64,000 bases of DNA from Piscinibacter sp. HJYY11 (GTDB taxonomy: Bacteria > Pseudomonadota > Gammaproteobacteria > Burkholderiales > Burkholderiaceae_C): the NCBI RefSeq assembly GCF_016735515.1, contig NZ_JAERQZ010000001.1:4514746-4578745 (forward strand), given 5' to 3'. The notes below the pieces were generated by a model that ran no database searches, was not told the origin of the DNA, and saw only the letters and a program-made list of their open reading frames with translations. The first letter of the stretch is position 1; each line of letters begins with the position of its first letter. The position numbers and the translations under genes are program-made. Shown here in pieces: positions 37,894-49,868 of the stretch.

Positions 37894-39234
37894 ATGCTCG
37901 ATCGGCTGGTCAGGCTCTGGCGGCAGCGGCTCGCCTTGCCGCCGAACGACCTGCTGCGCGACGCGGCCTACCGTCGCCTGTGGAGCTCGATCCTCATCAG
38001 CTCGTTTGGCGGGCAGGTCACGATGCTCGCGTTGCCGCTGACGGCAGCTGTTCTGCTGCACGCCACGCCGACGCAGATGGGCCTGCTCACCGCGATGGAG
38101 ATCGTGCCCTTCGTGCTGTTTTCATTGCCGGCCGGCGTGTGGCTCGACCGGGTGCGCAAGCTGCCGGTCTATGCCGTCGGCGAATGCCTGCTGGCGCTGG
38201 TGGTGGCGAGCGTCACGCTCGCGTGGTGGCTCGACTGGCTGTCGATGACCTGGCTGTACATCGTCGGCTTCATCATCGGCTCGGTGTACACGGTGGCAGG
38301 CTCGGCCGCGCAGATCGTGCTCACCCAGGTGGTGACGCGGGACCGCCTGGTCGAAGCGCATGCGAAGAACGCGCTGGCCACCTCGGGCGCCGAAGTGGCC
38401 GGGCCGGGCGTGGCCGGTGCGCTGATCAAGCTCGTGGGGGCGCCGCTGGCGCTGCTGGCCGATGCGGCGCTGCTCGTGTTTTCGGCTGCGATCCTGCGCG
38501 GCATCAAGGTCAAGGAGGACCGCCGCACGCTGCAGGAGGCAGACTTCTGGCGCGACCTCAAGACCGGCGTGCGCTTCGTGCTGGGCACGCCCTTGCTGGT
38601 GTCGCTCGCGGTGGCGATGGGCCTCTGGCAGATGAGCCACCACGCGGCCATCGTGGTGCAGATCCTCGTGGCCACCCGCACGCTCGGCCTGAGCGAGCAG
38701 CAGGTCGGCCTGAGCTACGTCGGCATGGGGGTGGGCACCATTCTCGCGAGCATCCTGGGCAGCCGCATCAGCCGGCGCGTCGGCCCCGGGCCCAGTCTGC
38801 TGATCGGTTTCGCCGTGTGCGGCGCGGGCTGGCTGCTGCTCGCCGTGGCGCCGGCCAACCGCTGGGGCGTGGCGGCGTTTGCGACGATGCTGGTGCTGTT
38901 CGCGGCCGGCGCGGTGCTGGTGTTCATCAACTTCCTCGCCATGCGCCAGGCGGTCACGCCCGAACCGCTGCTCGGCCGCATGACGAGTGCAATGCGCTGG
39001 CTCACGTTGATGCCGGCCGGGCCGGGTGCGCTGCTTGGCGGGTATCTCGGTGAAGCCGTCGGGCTGCAAGCGGCGATGGGATTTGCCGGTGCCACTGCCC
39101 TGCTGCTCACGCTCGGGGCGTGGCGCTACTCGGGCATTGCGGAGGTGAAGGTGCTGCCCACGCCGGAGCCGGCCGACGACTGGGTGGGCGCCGAGGCCAG
39201 CGTGTCATCGACCTCGGCGCTGGAGCGCAGCTGA
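37894..39234 (+). CDS. MFS transporter, probable exporter
   Basis: 446 residues from ATG 37894, with GAGGGGAC 6-8 bases upstream. Twelve hydrophobic helices are visible, with the MFS loop motif GVWLDRVRKLPV between helices 2 and 3. SGAEVAGPGVAGALI and MTSAMRWLTLMPAGPGALLGGYLGE resemble the EntS/MdfA-like drug and siderophore exporters. The substrate is unknown. It stands alone, divergent from the GAF kinase over 189 bases. It ends 6 bases from the convergent orphan lipoprotein gene. Confidence 0.82.
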   Translation: MLDRLVRLWRQRLALPPNDLLRDAAYRRLWSSILISSFGGQVTMLALPLTAAVLLHATPTQMGLLTAMEIVPFVLFSLPAGVWLDRVRKLPVYAVGECLLALVVASVTLAWWLDWLSMTWLYIVGFIIGSVYTVAGSAAQIVLTQVVTRDRLVEAHAKNALATSGAEVAGPGVAGALIKLVGAPLALLADAALLVFSAAILRGIKVKEDRRTLQEADFWRDLKTGVRFVLGTPLLVSLAVAMGLWQMSHHAAIVVQILVATRTLGLSEQQVGLSYVGMGVGTILASILGSRISRRVGPGPSLLIGFAVCGAGWLLLAVAPANRWGVAAFATMLVLFAAGAVLVFINFLAMRQAVTPEPLLGRMTSAMRWLTLMPAGPGALLGGYLGEAVGLQAAMGFAGATALLLTLGAWRYSGIAEVKVLPTPEPADDWVGAEASVSSTSALERS

Positions 39235-39240
39235 GGGACG

Positions 39241-40845
39241 TCAGGGGATGTAGTTCGTCAGGCGTACCAGGGAGTTGGCCGCGTTCGACTGGACCAAGTA
39301 GAACTCTGCCGTGAACCCTGCGATGGTGGTGATCACCGTGGGGCGCCCAGTGAAACCGGACCCGCGCACGATCAAGCCGCCACGGCCGAGCGAGAGATTG
39401 CCCATCGTCGTGATTGCGCCCGTCTCGATGTCGTAGGACCTGACGACTCCATTTCCGGGGCATCCACTCACGCCCATCGGACCTTCGCACCAGATCACAG
39501 CGTCGAGTACCTGAGCAGACAGATATGGGATCGTGGGGCTGTACACCGTCACAAGGTTGGTCTCGTGAGTCGAGTAGCCGAGGTTGATCTGGCGCTCGTT
39601 GCCGCCGTCTGCACGGATGCGACGGAAAGCCGGTGTGATGGCATAGCCAGGTTTGGTGGCGTAGATCACTTCGTCGCCGCTGAGGCCTATGACGCTTGCG
39701 ACCCAATTGGCGGGGGCCAGTCGGAACGGTGTGCCACCGCCTTTGGGAATGGTGAATGCCTGCGTACTCCCGTTCGTAGCCTCTTGTTGAACCACTACAT
39801 GATCGGAGGTGAGTCCCTTCAATCGCGCAGTCGTGCCGTCGGCCGAGGCCAAGGTGGCCAACGTGCTGACCGTACCGCCCGCGTTGATGCTCTTGATGGC
39901 CAGTCCGTCGACGAAGTACATCGCTGAGCCGTCGTTGAAGTAAGACTGTGGGCCGCTGGTGGCAACTGTGAGACGCTGCCCAGTCGCTGACAGCGACGCA
40001 GAGGTCGAAGACCACGTCAGGCGCAACAACAAGTAGCTGAATTTGACGAAGGCGCTCGATGTGAGCTGAGTGCCGGGTAGCAAGGACATGAACTCGAGGT
40101 CTGACAAGCCCGTTCCGCCCACGACATCGCTGACATAGGTCAGCGTCGGGCTGTACAGCGCGAGTTTCGAAGGCGTGGCCCGGGTGTCACTTGCGATGAA
40201 GCCGACGAGTGCGTTGTTGGCGGGATCCGGCAGTGCCATCAAAACCCGCACACCAGACGGCAGCGTCGTGGCATCCGTTGTCTGTGGGCTGGAGTTTCTG
40301 ACGAATGCCTTCCGGTTGTCGGCTGCAGTCGTGCAATTTGCATCCGGCCCGGCCTCAGTGACCTCGACCCAACCGTCATCGCCTGTGCTGTACGAGAACG
40401 GATACCAGTTGTCCACCGAACACGCGGCCGTGAGAGATGAGATGCGCTGCGTACGAGGGCTCAGGCTCTTGCGCAGACTTGCCTGGTGCAGCTGACGGTT
40501 GTTCACGTAGTACACCGCAGTCGCGTTGCCCCAGGTCGCGCGGCGCTGAGTGGCATCAAAGGTCACATTCGACACTTCTAGGATGCTGTCGGCGGTGGTT
40601 GTCAGTACCGGTGGCAAAGGCTGAGCTGGATCGGCGATGACGAGAACGCTCGGTTGGTCTGCTCGGCTCACGCCTGCCACCAGGAATTCCTCCACGGCGG
40701 GTGGGGGAGGCGAGTTTGCGGGTGGAGGAGAGGCCGGTGGAGGTGGACTTGCGCTGCCGCCACTGTCTCCACCTCCGCCACCGCACGCGGAGACCAGAAA
40801 GACAGCGCCGAACAGCGCCCAGGCGCGAGCGCGAAATTTGCTCAT
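39241..40845 (-). CDS. Orphan lipoprotein, repeat-containing, possible beta-propeller
   Basis: 534 residues with a lipoprotein signal (ALFGAVFLVSAC, lipidated Cys21), then a Gly run and a Pro-rich linker (25-50). The rest is Ser/Thr-rich and strand-rich with repeating units like SAMYFVDGLAIKSINAGGTVSTL, DEVIYATKPGYAI and GVVRSYDIETGAITTMGN, suggesting a beta-propeller. I do not recognise the family. Base composition is visibly lower in G+C and codon use less biased than in flanking genes, a sign of later acquisition or relaxed selection. It lies between the MFS gene and the ugp operon. Confidence 0.7.
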   Translation of the reverse strand: MSKFRARAWALFGAVFLVSACGGGGGDSGGSASPPPPASPPPANSPPPPAVEEFLVAGVSRADQPSVLVIADPAQPLPPVLTTTADSILEVSNVTFDATQRRATWGNATAVYYVNNRQLHQASLRKSLSPRTQRISSLTAACSVDNWYPFSYSTGDDGWVEVTEAGPDANCTTAADNRKAFVRNSSPQTTDATTLPSGVRVLMALPDPANNALVGFIASDTRATPSKLALYSPTLTYVSDVVGGTGLSDLEFMSLLPGTQLTSSAFVKFSYLLLRLTWSSTSASLSATGQRLTVATSGPQSYFNDGSAMYFVDGLAIKSINAGGTVSTLATLASADGTTARLKGLTSDHVVVQQEATNGSTQAFTIPKGGGTPFRLAPANWVASVIGLSGDEVIYATKPGYAITPAFRRIRADGGNERQINLGYSTHETNLVTVYSPTIPYLSAQVLDAVIWCEGPMGVSGCPGNGVVRSYDIETGAITTMGNLSLGRGGLIVRGSGFTGRPTVITTIAGFTAEFYLVQSNAANSLVRLTNYIP

Positions 40846-40898
40846 TGAATTCCTCCCTCGGTGAAATGAATGTTGGCCTCTTCGGGCCGCTCGGAATT

Positions 40899-41632
40899 CT
40901 AGGCAGGCGAAAAGCGATCCACCGCGTCCGTGATCAGCCCATCGATGCCTGCTTCGAGCAGGCGATCTGCATCGGCGGGCTCGTTGACCGTGTAGCTCAG
41001 CACGTGCAGGCCCCGGCCGTGAGCCTGGGCGATCACCCCGGCCTCGAGTACGCGGTGGTTGGCCACGATGGCCACGCAGTCGAGGGCAAGCGCTTCGGCC
41101 AACCAGCCGTCACGCAGGCTGTCGAGCAGCAGCGCGCGCGGCAGCTCGGGGCGGGCCGCACGCGCGGCAGCGAGGGCGTCGGGCTGGAAGGAGCTGAGCA
41201 GTGGCTTGACCGGCGCATCGGCCCACAACGCGGCCGCGTGTTCGGCGACCACGCGGCCCGTGACGTCGTTGTGGCCGGGTGTCGGCTTGATCTCGATGTT
41301 GAGCGCGAACCCGTTGCGCAGGCAGTAGCGCGCGATGCCCTCGAGCGTGGGCAGCGGCTCGCCCGCGTAGGCGCGGCTGTGCCAGCCGCCGGCATCCAGG
41401 CGCGACAGCTCCGACCAGCGACGATCACCCGCCACGCCTTCTTCCGGCGTGGTGCGCTGGAGCGTCGCGTCGTGCAACAGGAAGGGCACGCCGTCGGCAC
41501 TGAGCTTCACGTCGCACTCGAAGGCGCGATAGCCATGCGAGGCGCCGAGCCGGAAGGCGGCGAGCGTGTTCTCCGGTGCCAGCTTGCCGGCGCCGCGGTG
41601 GGCGATCCAGCGCGGATAGGGCCAGGGCGTGC

Positions 41633-41636
<4 letters not shown>
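40899..41636 (-). CDS. ugpQ: Glycerophosphodiester phosphodiesterase
   Basis: 245 residues from ATG 41636. GDPD family motifs: [17 protein letters not shown] (His13, Arg14, Glu22), [18 protein letters not shown] (Glu40, Asp42, His55), NIEIKP and the C-terminal [23 protein letters not shown]. There is no signal peptide, so it is cytoplasmic like UgpQ, hydrolysing imported glycerophosphodiesters to glycerol-3-phosphate. It overlaps ugpC by four bases and ends the ugpBAECQ operon. Confidence 0.93.
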
Positions 41637-42700
<1,064 letters not shown>

Positions 42701-42703
42701 GTT

Positions 42704-43555
42704 TTATTTCTCGGTGTCGACCAGGCCCTTGACGAACCAGCGCTGCATGAGGAGAACCACCACGGCCGGCGGCAGCATCGCGAGCACGGCGGTGGCCATG
42801 ACGATGTTCCAGTCGGTGGCGGCGTCGCCGCCGCTGATCATGCGCTTGATGCCGATGACCACCGGGTACATGCTTTCATCGGTGGTCACGAGCAATGGCC
42901 AGAGGTACTGGTTCCAGCCGTAGATGAACTGGATGACGAAGAGCGCCGCGCAGCTCGTGGCCGACAGCGGCACCAGCACGTCGAGGAAGAAGCGCATCGG
43001 GCCGGCGCCGTCGATGCGGGCCGCTTCGGCCAGCTCGTCGGGCACGGTGAGGAAGAACTGGCGGAAGAGGAAGGTCGCGGTGGCCGAGGCGATCAGTGGC
43101 ACGGTGAGGCCGGCGTAGGTGTTGAGCAGGCCGAAGTCGGACACGACCTGGTAGGTGGGCCCGATGCGCACCTCCACCGGCAGCATCAGCGTGATGAAGA
43201 TGCCCCAGAACACGGCCATGCGGAACGGAAAGCGGAAGTAGACGATCGCGAAGGCCGACAGCAGCGAGATCGCAATCTTGCCCAGCGCGATCACGAGCGC
43301 GGTGACCAGGCTGATGAACATCATGCGGCCGACGGGCGCGTTGGATGCGGCGCCCATGCCGGTGCCCTTCAGCGCCGCGATGTAGTTCTCGGCCAGCTGG
43401 TTGCCGGGCACGAGCGACATCGGCGCCTGCAGGATCTCGTTGGCCGTCTGCGTCGACGCGACGAAGGTCACGTAGAGCGGAAAGGCGACGATGAGCACGC
43501 CGAGGATGAGCACGACGTGGGCGAGGATGCCGAGGGTGGGGCGTCGTTCGACCAT
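42704..43555 (-). CDS. ugpE: sn-glycerol-3-phosphate ABC transporter permease UgpE
   Basis: 283 residues with six transmembrane helices. The coupling EAA loop reads [24 protein letters not shown]. The N-terminus ([26 protein letters not shown]) and the [12 protein letters not shown] segment are typical of UgpE. It pairs with UgpA to form the membrane channel. It is separated from ugpA by a single base. Confidence 0.94.
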   Translation of the reverse strand: MVERRPTLGILAHVVLILGVLIVAFPLYVTFVASTQTANEILQAPMSLVPGNQLAENYIAALKGTGMGAASNAPVGRMMFISLVTALVIALGKIAISLLSAFAIVYFRFPFRMAVFWGIFITLMLPVEVRIGPTYQVVSDFGLLNTYAGLTVPLIASATATFLFRQFFLTVPDELAEAARIDGAGPMRFFLDVLVPLSATSCAALFVIQFIYGWNQYLWPLLVTTDESMYPVVIGIKRMISGGDAATDWNIVMATAVLAMLPPAVVVLLMQRWFVKGLVDTEK

Positions 43556-43556
43556 C

Positions 43557-44444
43557 TCAGTAGCTCACTTTTTTCTCGACGAAGCGGAATTGGATGACGG
43601 TCAACGCGATGACGATTCCCATCAGCACCACCGACTGCGCTGCCGAGCCGCCGAGGTCCATCGCCTTGAAGCCGTCGTAGTAGACCTTGTAGACGAGGAT
43701 GGCGGTGTCTTTCCCCGGGCCGCCTTGGGTGGCCGCGTCGACGATGGCGAAGGTGTCGAAGAAGGCATACACCACGTTGATCACGAAGAGGAAGAAGGTG
43801 GTGGGCGAGAGCAGCGGGAACTGGATGGTCCAGAAACGCCGCCAGGGTCGCGCGCCGTCGATCGCCGCGGCTTCGATCAGCGAACGCGGGATGCTCTGCA
43901 GGCCGGCCAGGAAGAAGAGGAAGTTGTACGAGATCTGCTTCCACACCGCGGCCACCACGATGAGCGTCATCGCGTGCTCGCTGTTGAGCAGGTGGTTCCA
44001 CTCGATGCCGAAGCTGCGCAGCCCATACGACACGATGCCGATCGACGGGGCGAACATGAAAAGCCACAACACGCCCGCCACCGCCGGCGCCACCGCATAA
44101 GGCCAGATGAGCAGCGTGCGGTAGACGAGCGCCCCGCGCACCACCCGGTCGGCAAACACCGCCAGCAGCAATGAGAGGCTCAGGCCCAGCCCCGCGACCA
44201 GCACCGAGAAGACGGCGGTGGTCTTGAAGCTGGCGATGTAGGTGTCGTCGGCGAAGAGGCGCTGGAAGTTTTCCAGCCCCACCCATTCGGTCGAGGTGCC
44301 GAAGGCATCGGACTGCTGGAACGACTGCAGCAGCGCCTGTGCCGCGGGCCAGAAGAAGAAGGCCCCGATCACCGCCACCTGGGGCGCGACGAGCGCCCAG
44401 GGCAGCCAGGCGGAGCGGAAGACGACGCGCTTTTCAGACGCCAC
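43557..44444 (-). CDS. ugpA: sn-glycerol-3-phosphate ABC transporter permease UgpA
   Basis: 295 residues with six transmembrane helices. The conserved segments [26 protein letters not shown] and the EAA loop [20 protein letters not shown] identify UgpA, partner of UgpE. It lies 6 bases after ugpB and 1 base before ugpE, so the four transport genes form one tight operon. Confidence 0.95.
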   Translation of the reverse strand: MASEKRVVFRSAWLPWALVAPQVAVIGAFFFWPAAQALLQSFQQSDAFGTSTEWVGLENFQRLFADDTYIASFKTTAVFSVLVAGLGLSLSLLLAVFADRVVRGALVYRTLLIWPYAVAPAVAGVLWLFMFAPSIGIVSYGLRSFGIEWNHLLNSEHAMTLIVVAAVWKQISYNFLFFLAGLQSIPRSLIEAAAIDGARPWRRFWTIQFPLLSPTTFFLFVINVVYAFFDTFAIVDAATQGGPGKDTAILVYKVYYDGFKAMDLGGSAAQSVVLMGIVIALTVIQFRFVEKKVSY

Positions 44445-44450
44445 GATGGC

Positions 44451-45764
44451 TTACTTGTTGGCCTTCTCGAAGCGCTCCAGCAACTCGTTGCCGCGTTTCA
44501 CCGCGCTGTCGAGCGCCTCCTTCGCCGGCTTCTTGCCCGACCAGACCTGCTCCAGCTCTTCGTCGACGATGGCGCGGATCTGCACCATGTTGCCCAGGCG
44601 CACGCCACGCGACTTGTCGGTGGTCTTGCGGATCATCTGGTTGACCGCGGTGTCGGTGCCCGGGTTCTGCTTGTAGAAGCCCGACTTTTCGGTGAGCTGG
44701 AAGGAGGCCATCGTCACCGGCAGGTAGCCGGTGCGCTGGTGGCTCTTGGCCTGCACCTCGGGGTCGCTCAGGTAGTTGAAGAACGCGGCCACGCCCTTGT
44801 ACTCGGCCGGCTTCTTGCCCGACATCACCCACAGCGAGGCGCCGCCGATGACGGTGTTCTGCGGTGCGCCGGGAACGTCGGGGTAGTAGGGCAGGGGGGC
44901 GATGCCGAAGTCGAACTTGGCGGTCTTCTTGATGGTGGCGTAGGTGGACGACGACGCCGTGGCCATCGCGCACTCACCCGAGTAGAAGGGCGCGTCACCG
45001 AGGTTGCCGCGGCCACGGTAGATGAAGAGACCTTGCTTGGCCATGTTGGCCAGGTTCTCGATGTGCCGCACGTGCAGCGGGCTGTTGAACTGCAGGCGGG
45101 CGCTGTTGCCGCCGAAGCCGTTGTTCTGGCTGGCGAAGAGCGTGTTGTGCCAGGTCGAGAAGCTCTCCAGCTGCGTCCAGCCTTGCCAGCTGGTGGTGAA
45201 GGGGCAGCTGACGCCCGAGGCCTTCAGCTTGGCCGCGGCCGAGACGAGCTCGGGCCAGGTGGAGGGCGCCTTGTTCGGGTCGAGGCCGGCCTTGCGGAAG
45301 GCGTCCTTGTTGTAGTTGAGGACGGTGGTGGAGCTGTTGAGCGGGTAGCTCAGCATCTGGCCGTTCGGTGCCGTGTAGTAGCCGACCACGGCCGAGATGT
45401 AGCCCTTCGGGTCGAACTTGTAGCCGGCGTCGGCGAGCACCTTGCCCGCCGGCACGATGGCGCCCTTGCTCGCCATCATGGTGGCGGTGCCCACTTCGAA
45501 CACCTGCACGATGTGCGGCGCGTTGCCGGCGCGGAAGGCGGCGATCGAGGCGGTCATCGACTCGTCGTACTGGCCCTTGTAGGTGGGCACGACCTTGTAG
45601 TCCTTCTGGCTCGCGTTGAAGCCGTTGGCCAGGTCGATGACCCAGTCGTTCAGGCCGCCGGTCATGGAATGCCACCACTGGATCTCGACCTGGGCCTGGG
45701 CGGGTGTGGCCAATGCAAGGGCGAGAAAGGGGGCGGCGAGGGCGAGGCGGGTTGTTTTCTTCAT
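44451..45764 (-). CDS. ugpB: sn-glycerol-3-phosphate ABC transporter substrate-binding protein
   Basis: 437 residues from ATG 45764, with GGAGAGA upstream. The signal peptide is LALAAPFLALALATPAQAQ. The mature start VEIQWWHSMTGGLNDWVIDLA is the UgpB hallmark, followed by GQYDESMTASIAAFRAGNAPHIVQV and SSTTVLNYNKDAF. This periplasmic receptor delivers glycerol-3-phosphate or glycerophosphocholine to UgpAE. It is first in the operon. A candidate Pho box lies about 45 bases upstream. Confidence 0.96.
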   Translation of the reverse strand: MKKTTRLALAAPFLALALATPAQAQVEIQWWHSMTGGLNDWVIDLANGFNASQKDYKVVPTYKGQYDESMTASIAAFRAGNAPHIVQVFEVGTATMMASKGAIVPAGKVLADAGYKFDPKGYISAVVGYYTAPNGQMLSYPLNSSTTVLNYNKDAFRKAGLDPNKAPSTWPELVSAAAKLKASGVSCPFTTSWQGWTQLESFSTWHNTLFASQNNGFGGNSARLQFNSPLHVRHIENLANMAKQGLFIYRGRGNLGDAPFYSGECAMATASSSTYATIKKTAKFDFGIAPLPYYPDVPGAPQNTVIGGASLWVMSGKKPAEYKGVAAFFNYLSDPEVQAKSHQRTGYLPVTMASFQLTEKSGFYKQNPGTDTAVNQMIRKTTDKSRGVRLGNMVQIRAIVDEELEQVWSGKKPAKEALDSAVKRGNELLERFEKANK

Positions 45765-45807
45765 GGTGTCTCTCCAGGGGATGGGTGCGGGATGGCTTTT
45801 GGCCAAC

Positions 45808-45835
45808 CGGACAGTGTGGGTCAAGCTTGTGACAG
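45808..45835 (-). promoter_or_regulatory. Candidate Pho box upstream of ugpB
   Basis: On the minus strand CTGTCAC (45829-45835), TTGACCC (45818-45824) and CTGTCCG (45808-45814) repeat with 4- and 3-base gaps, an ~11-bp period like PhoB direct repeats (CTGTCAT). The first unit fits well, the middle one poorly. ugp operons are classical PhoB targets in E. coli, which supports but does not prove the site. Confidence 0.4.
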
Positions 45836-45930
45836 GCGTGTTTATGTCGTGCGTCCGCAACCCGATCAACGGGGATAACCCGCCGAGAGGGCCATGCGCG
45901 CCGGTCCGCGGGGCTCTCGGAGGGGGGCGG

Positions 45931-45936
45931 TATCAT
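45931..45936 (+). promoter_or_regulatory. Candidate -10 element of the FAD/FeS oxidoreductase gene
   Basis: TATCAT followed by TCGCGTCC, 44 bases before the ATG at 45981. It lies in the 216-base region shared with divergent ugpB. Confidence 0.35.
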
Positions 45937-45980
45937 TCGCGTCCAAGTGCAGAAGCAGGCGAGAGGGTCGCCTGGAATCC

Positions 45981-48900
45981 ATGAACGCACCCGTTCCGCT
46001 CGACCAGATTGCCGCGGCACATGCCGCGCCCCACGCGCCGCGCCTGCGCGAAATTCCGTACAACTACACCTCGTTCTCCGACCGCGAGATCGTCATCCGC
46101 CTGCTGGGCTCAAGGGCCTGGGAACTGCTGAACAAGCTTCGCGACGAACGCCAGACCGGCCGCTCGGCCCGCATGCTGTACGAGGTGTTGGGCGACATCT
46201 GGGTGGTGCAGCGCAATCCGTACCTGCAGGACGACCTGCTCGACAACCCGCGCCGCCGCAAGCAGCTGATCGAGGCGCTGAACCATCGCCTGAACGAGGT
46301 GCAGGCGCGCCGCAAGCCTGAGGGCGATGGTTCGCGCGATGCGTCGGTCGGCGAGCTGCTGAAGCTGGCGCACGGTGCGGTGAAGTCGTTCGCCGAGCTC
46401 TTCGACCAGGTCGCCGACCTGCGCCGCAAGGCGACGCGCGTGCTGGGCCGCCACACGGCGAAGGACAACATCAAGTTCGACGGGCTCTCGCGTGTGTCGC
46501 ACGTGACCGATGCGACCGACTGGCGGGTGGAATATCCGTTCGTCGTGCTCACGCCGGACACCGAGGCCGAGATGGCCGCGCTCGTGAAGAGCTGCATCGA
46601 GCTCGGCCTCACCATCATCCCGCGTGGGGGTGGCACCGGCTACACCGGCGGCGCCGTGCCGCTGACCTGGAACAGCGCGGTCATCAACACCGAAAAGCTG
46701 GAGGCGATGACCGAGGTCGAGATGGTCAGGTTGCCAGGGCTCGACCGCGAGGTCGCGACCATCTGGACCGAAGCCGGCGTGGTGACGCAGCGTGTGGCCG
46801 ATGCGGCCGAGCGTGGCGGCCACGTCTTCGCCGTCGACCCGACCTCGGCGGAGGCTTCGTGCATCGGCGGCAACATCGCGATGAACGCCGGCGGCAAGAA
46901 GGCCGTGCTGTGGGGCACGGCACTCGACAACCTAGCCTCCTGGCGCATGGTCACGCCCGAGGCCAAGTGGCTCGAGGTGGTGCGCCTGGACCACAACCTG
47001 GGCAAGATCCACGATGTCGAGACCGCGACCTTCGAGCTGCGCTACTTCGATGCCAGCGGCAAGACGCTGGAACGCACGGAGACGCTTCAGATCCCCGGCC
47101 GAACCTTCCGCAAGGAAGGCCTGGGCAAGGACGTCACCGACAAGTTCCTTGCCGGCCTGCCCGGCATCCAGAAGGAAGGCTGCGACGGCCTGATCACAAG
47201 CGCGCGCTGGGTCGTGCACAAGATGCCCGCGCACACGCGCACCGTGTGCCTGGAGTTCTTCGGCAACGCACACGATGCGGTGCCCTCGATCGTCGAGATC
47301 AAGGACTTCATGTTCGCCGAAGCGAAGAAGCCCGGTGGTGCGATCCTCGCGGGCCTGGAGCACCTCGACGACCGCTACCTCAAGGCCGTGGGCTACGCGA
47401 CCAAGAGCAAGCGCGGTGGTTTGCCGAAGATGGTGCTGATCGGCGACATCGCCGGCGACGACCCCGATGCCGTGGCCCGCGCCACCAGTGAAGTGGTGCG
47501 CCTGGCCAACGGCCGTGCCGGCGAAGGCTTCGTGGCCGTGAGCGCCGATGCGCGCAAGAAGTTCTGGCTCGACCGCAAGCGCACGGCGGCCATCAGCCGC
47601 CACACCAACGCCTTCAAGGTTAACGAAGACGTGGTGATCCCGCTGCCCCGCATGGGCGAGTACACCAACGGCATCGAGCGCATCAACATCGAACTCAGCC
47701 TGCGCAACAAGCTGGCGCTGGTCGATGCGCTGGAAGCGTTCTTCGCCAAGGGCAACCTGCCGCTGGGCAAGAGCGACGACGCCGGCGAGATCCCGAGCGC
47801 CGAGCTGCTGGAAGACCGCGTGCAGCAGGCGCTCACGCTGCTGCGCCAGGTGCGCGAGTTGTGGGACCACTGGCTGCACCACCTCGACGCCGCCAACCCG
47901 CAGACCGGCCGCACGTTCTTCGCCGACCTGCAGGACCATTCGCTGCGCGCCTCGTGGAAGACGCAAATCCGCTTGCCCTTGCAGGCCATCTTTGCCGGCT
48001 CGGCTTTGAAGCCCATCGTCGACGAAGCCCAGCGCATCCACAAGGAGGTGCTGCGCGGCCGCGTGTGGGTGGCGCTGCACATGCACGCCGGCGATGGCAA
48101 CGTGCACACCAACATCCCCGTCAACAGCGACAACTACGAGATGCTGCAGACGGCGCACGAGGCCGTGGCGCGCATCATGAAGCTCGCACGTTCGCTCAAC
48201 GGCGTGATCTCGGGCGAGCACGGCATCGGCATCACCAAGCTCGAGTTCCTCACCGACGAGGAGATCGCCGACTTCACCGCCTACAAGCAGCGCGTCGACC
48301 CCGAGGGCCGCTTCAACAAGGGCAAGCTGCTGCGCGATCCTTCGCTGAAGGCCGACCTGACGAACGCCTACACGCCGAGCTTCGGCCTGATGGGCCACGA
48401 GTCGCTGATCATGCAGCAGAGCGACATCGGCGACATCGCCAACTCGATGAAGGACTGCCTGCGCTGCGGCAAGTGCAAGCCGGTGTGCGCGACGCACGTG
48501 CCGCGCGCGAATCTCTTGTACAGCCCGCGCAACAAGATCCTCGCAACCTCGCTGCTGGTGGAGGCCTTCCTCTACGAAGAGCAGACGCGCCGTGGGGTCT
48601 CGATCAAGCACTGGGAAGAGTTCGAGGACGTGGCCGACCACTGCACCGTTTGCCACAAGTGCGTGACGCCGTGCCCGGTCAACATCGACTTCGGCGACGT
48701 GTCGATGAACATGCGCAACCTGCTGCGCAAGATGGGCAAGAAGAGCTTCCGCCCGGGTAACAAGATGGCGATGCTGATGCTCAATGCCACCAACCCGGAG
48801 ACGATCAAGCTCTTGCGCGCCGGCATGGTCGACGTGGGCTTCAAGGCCCAGCGTGCGGCCAACAACCTGCTGCGCGGTCTGGCGAAGAAGCAGACCGCTG

Positions 48901-49868
48901 CGCCGAAGTCGACGGTGGGCACCGCGCCGATCAAGGAGCAGGTGATCCACTTCATCAACAAAAAGCTGCCGGGCGGCCTGCCGAAGAAGACGGCGCGCGC
49001 GCTGCTCGACATCGAGGACAAGAACTACGTCCCGATCATTCGCGACCCGAAGAAGACCTCGGCCGACACCGAGGCCGTCTTCTATTTCCCGGGCTGCGGC
49101 TCCGAGCGCCTCTTCTCGCAGGTGGGCCTCGCGACGCAGGCGATGCTCTGGCATGCCGGCGTGCAGACGGTGCTGCCGCCGGGTTACCTGTGTTGCGGCT
49201 ACCCGCAGAAGGGCTCAGGGCAGTTCGACAAGGCCGAGAAGATCATCACCGACAACCGGGTGCTCTTCCACCGCGTCGCCAACACGCTCAACTATCTCGA
49301 CATCAAGACCGTGGTGGTGAGCTGCGGCACCTGCTATGACCAGCTGCAGGGCTACCAGTTCGAGAAGATCTTTCCGGGTTGCCGGATCATCGACATCCAC
49401 GAGTACCTGCTGGAGAAGGCCATCAAGCTCGACGGCAGCGGCGGCTACCTGTACCACGACCCCTGCCACACGCCGATGAAGCTGCAGGACCCGATGAAGA
49501 CCGTGAAGGCACTCGTCGGCGACAACGTGCTCAAGAGCGAACGCTGCTGCGGCGAAAGCGGCACGCTGGGCGTGACGCGCCCCGACATCTCTACGCAGGT
49601 GCGCTTCCGCAAGGAAGAGGAACTGCGCAAGGACGAGGCCAGGCTGCGGGCGACGGGTGCGGTGGCGCCGAAGGCCGACGTGAAGATCCTCACCTCGTGC
49701 CCCAGCTGCCTGCAAGGCCTGAGCCGCTACGGCAACGACCTCAACAACGGCCTGCTTGAGGCCGACTACATCGTGGTCGAGATGGCCAACCAGATCCTCG
49801 GGCCCGACTGGATGCCCGAGTACGTGGAGCGGGCCAACGACGGCGGCATCGAAAGAGTTCTCGTCTAG
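45981..49868 (+). CDS. Giant FAD-linked oxidoreductase fused to FeS and CCG domains (GlcD-GlcF type)
   Basis: 1295 residues. Order: an N-terminal DUF3683-like region (1-150), an FAD-binding PCMH domain ([17 protein letters not shown] near 215), an FAD-oxidase C domain ([29 protein letters not shown]), two 4Fe-4S motifs ([11 protein letters not shown] near 825 and [12 protein letters not shown] near 887), and two cysteine-rich CCG domains ([10 protein letters not shown] near 1071; CCGESGTLG near 1188). It resembles GlcD plus GlcF, or D-lactate dehydrogenase, joined in one chain, so it probably oxidises a D-2-hydroxy acid and passes electrons to quinone. The substrate is not determinable. It is monocistronic, with its stop touching that of the next gene. 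Confidence 0.88.
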   Translation: MNAPVPLDQIAAAHAAPHAPRLREIPYNYTSFSDREIVIRLLGSRAWELLNKLRDERQTGRSARMLYEVLGDIWVVQRNPYLQDDLLDNPRRRKQLIEALNHRLNEVQARRKPEGDGSRDASVGELLKLAHGAVKSFAELFDQVADLRRKATRVLGRHTAKDNIKFDGLSRVSHVTDATDWRVEYPFVVLTPDTEAEMAALVKSCIELGLTIIPRGGGTGYTGGAVPLTWNSAVINTEKLEAMTEVEMVRLPGLDREVATIWTEAGVVTQRVADAAERGGHVFAVDPTSAEASCIGGNIAMNAGGKKAVLWGTALDNLASWRMVTPEAKWLEVVRLDHNLGKIHDVETATFELRYFDASGKTLERTETLQIPGRTFRKEGLGKDVTDKFLAGLPGIQKEGCDGLITSARWVVHKMPAHTRTVCLEFFGNAHDAVPSIVEIKDFMFAEAKKPGGAILAGLEHLDDRYLKAVGYATKSKRGGLPKMVLIGDIAGDDPDAVARATSEVVRLANGRAGEGFVAVSADARKKFWLDRKRTAAISRHTNAFKVNEDVVIPLPRMGEYTNGIERINIELSLRNKLALVDALEAFFAKGNLPLGKSDDAGEIPSAELLEDRVQQALTLLRQVRELWDHWLHHLDAANPQTGRTFFADLQDHSLRASWKTQIRLPLQAIFAGSALKPIVDEAQRIHKEVLRGRVWVALHMHAGDGNVHTNIPVNSDNYEMLQTAHEAVARIMKLARSLNGVISGEHGIGITKLEFLTDEEIADFTAYKQRVDPEGRFNKGKLLRDPSLKADLTNAYTPSFGLMGHESLIMQQSDIGDIANSMKDCLRCGKCKPVCATHVPRANLLYSPRNKILATSLLVEAFLYEEQTRRGVSIKHWEEFEDVADHCTVCHKCVTPCPVNIDFGDVSMNMRNLLRKMGKKSFRPGNKMAMLMLNATNPETIKLLRAGMVDVGFKAQRAANNLLRGLAKKQTAAPKSTVGTAPIKEQVIHFINKKLPGGLPKKTARALLDIEDKNYVPIIRDPKKTSADTEAVFYFPGCGSERLFSQVGLATQAMLWHAGVQTVLPPGYLCCGYPQKGSGQFDKAEKIITDNRVLFHRVANTLNYLDIKTVVVSCGTCYDQLQGYQFEKIFPGCRIIDIHEYLLEKAIKLDGSGGYLYHDPCHTPMKLQDPMKTVKALVGDNVLKSERCCGESGTLGVTRPDISTQVRFRKEEELRKDEARLRATGAVAPKADVKILTSCPSCLQGLSRYGNDLNNGLLEADYIVVEMANQILGPDWMPEYVERANDGGIERVLV

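Noticed and set aside
46932..49154. 740-codon minus-strand frame opposite the FAD/FeS oxidoreductase
   Set aside because: Antisense shadow of a gene with clear FAD and FeS motifs. Its composition is not protein-like.
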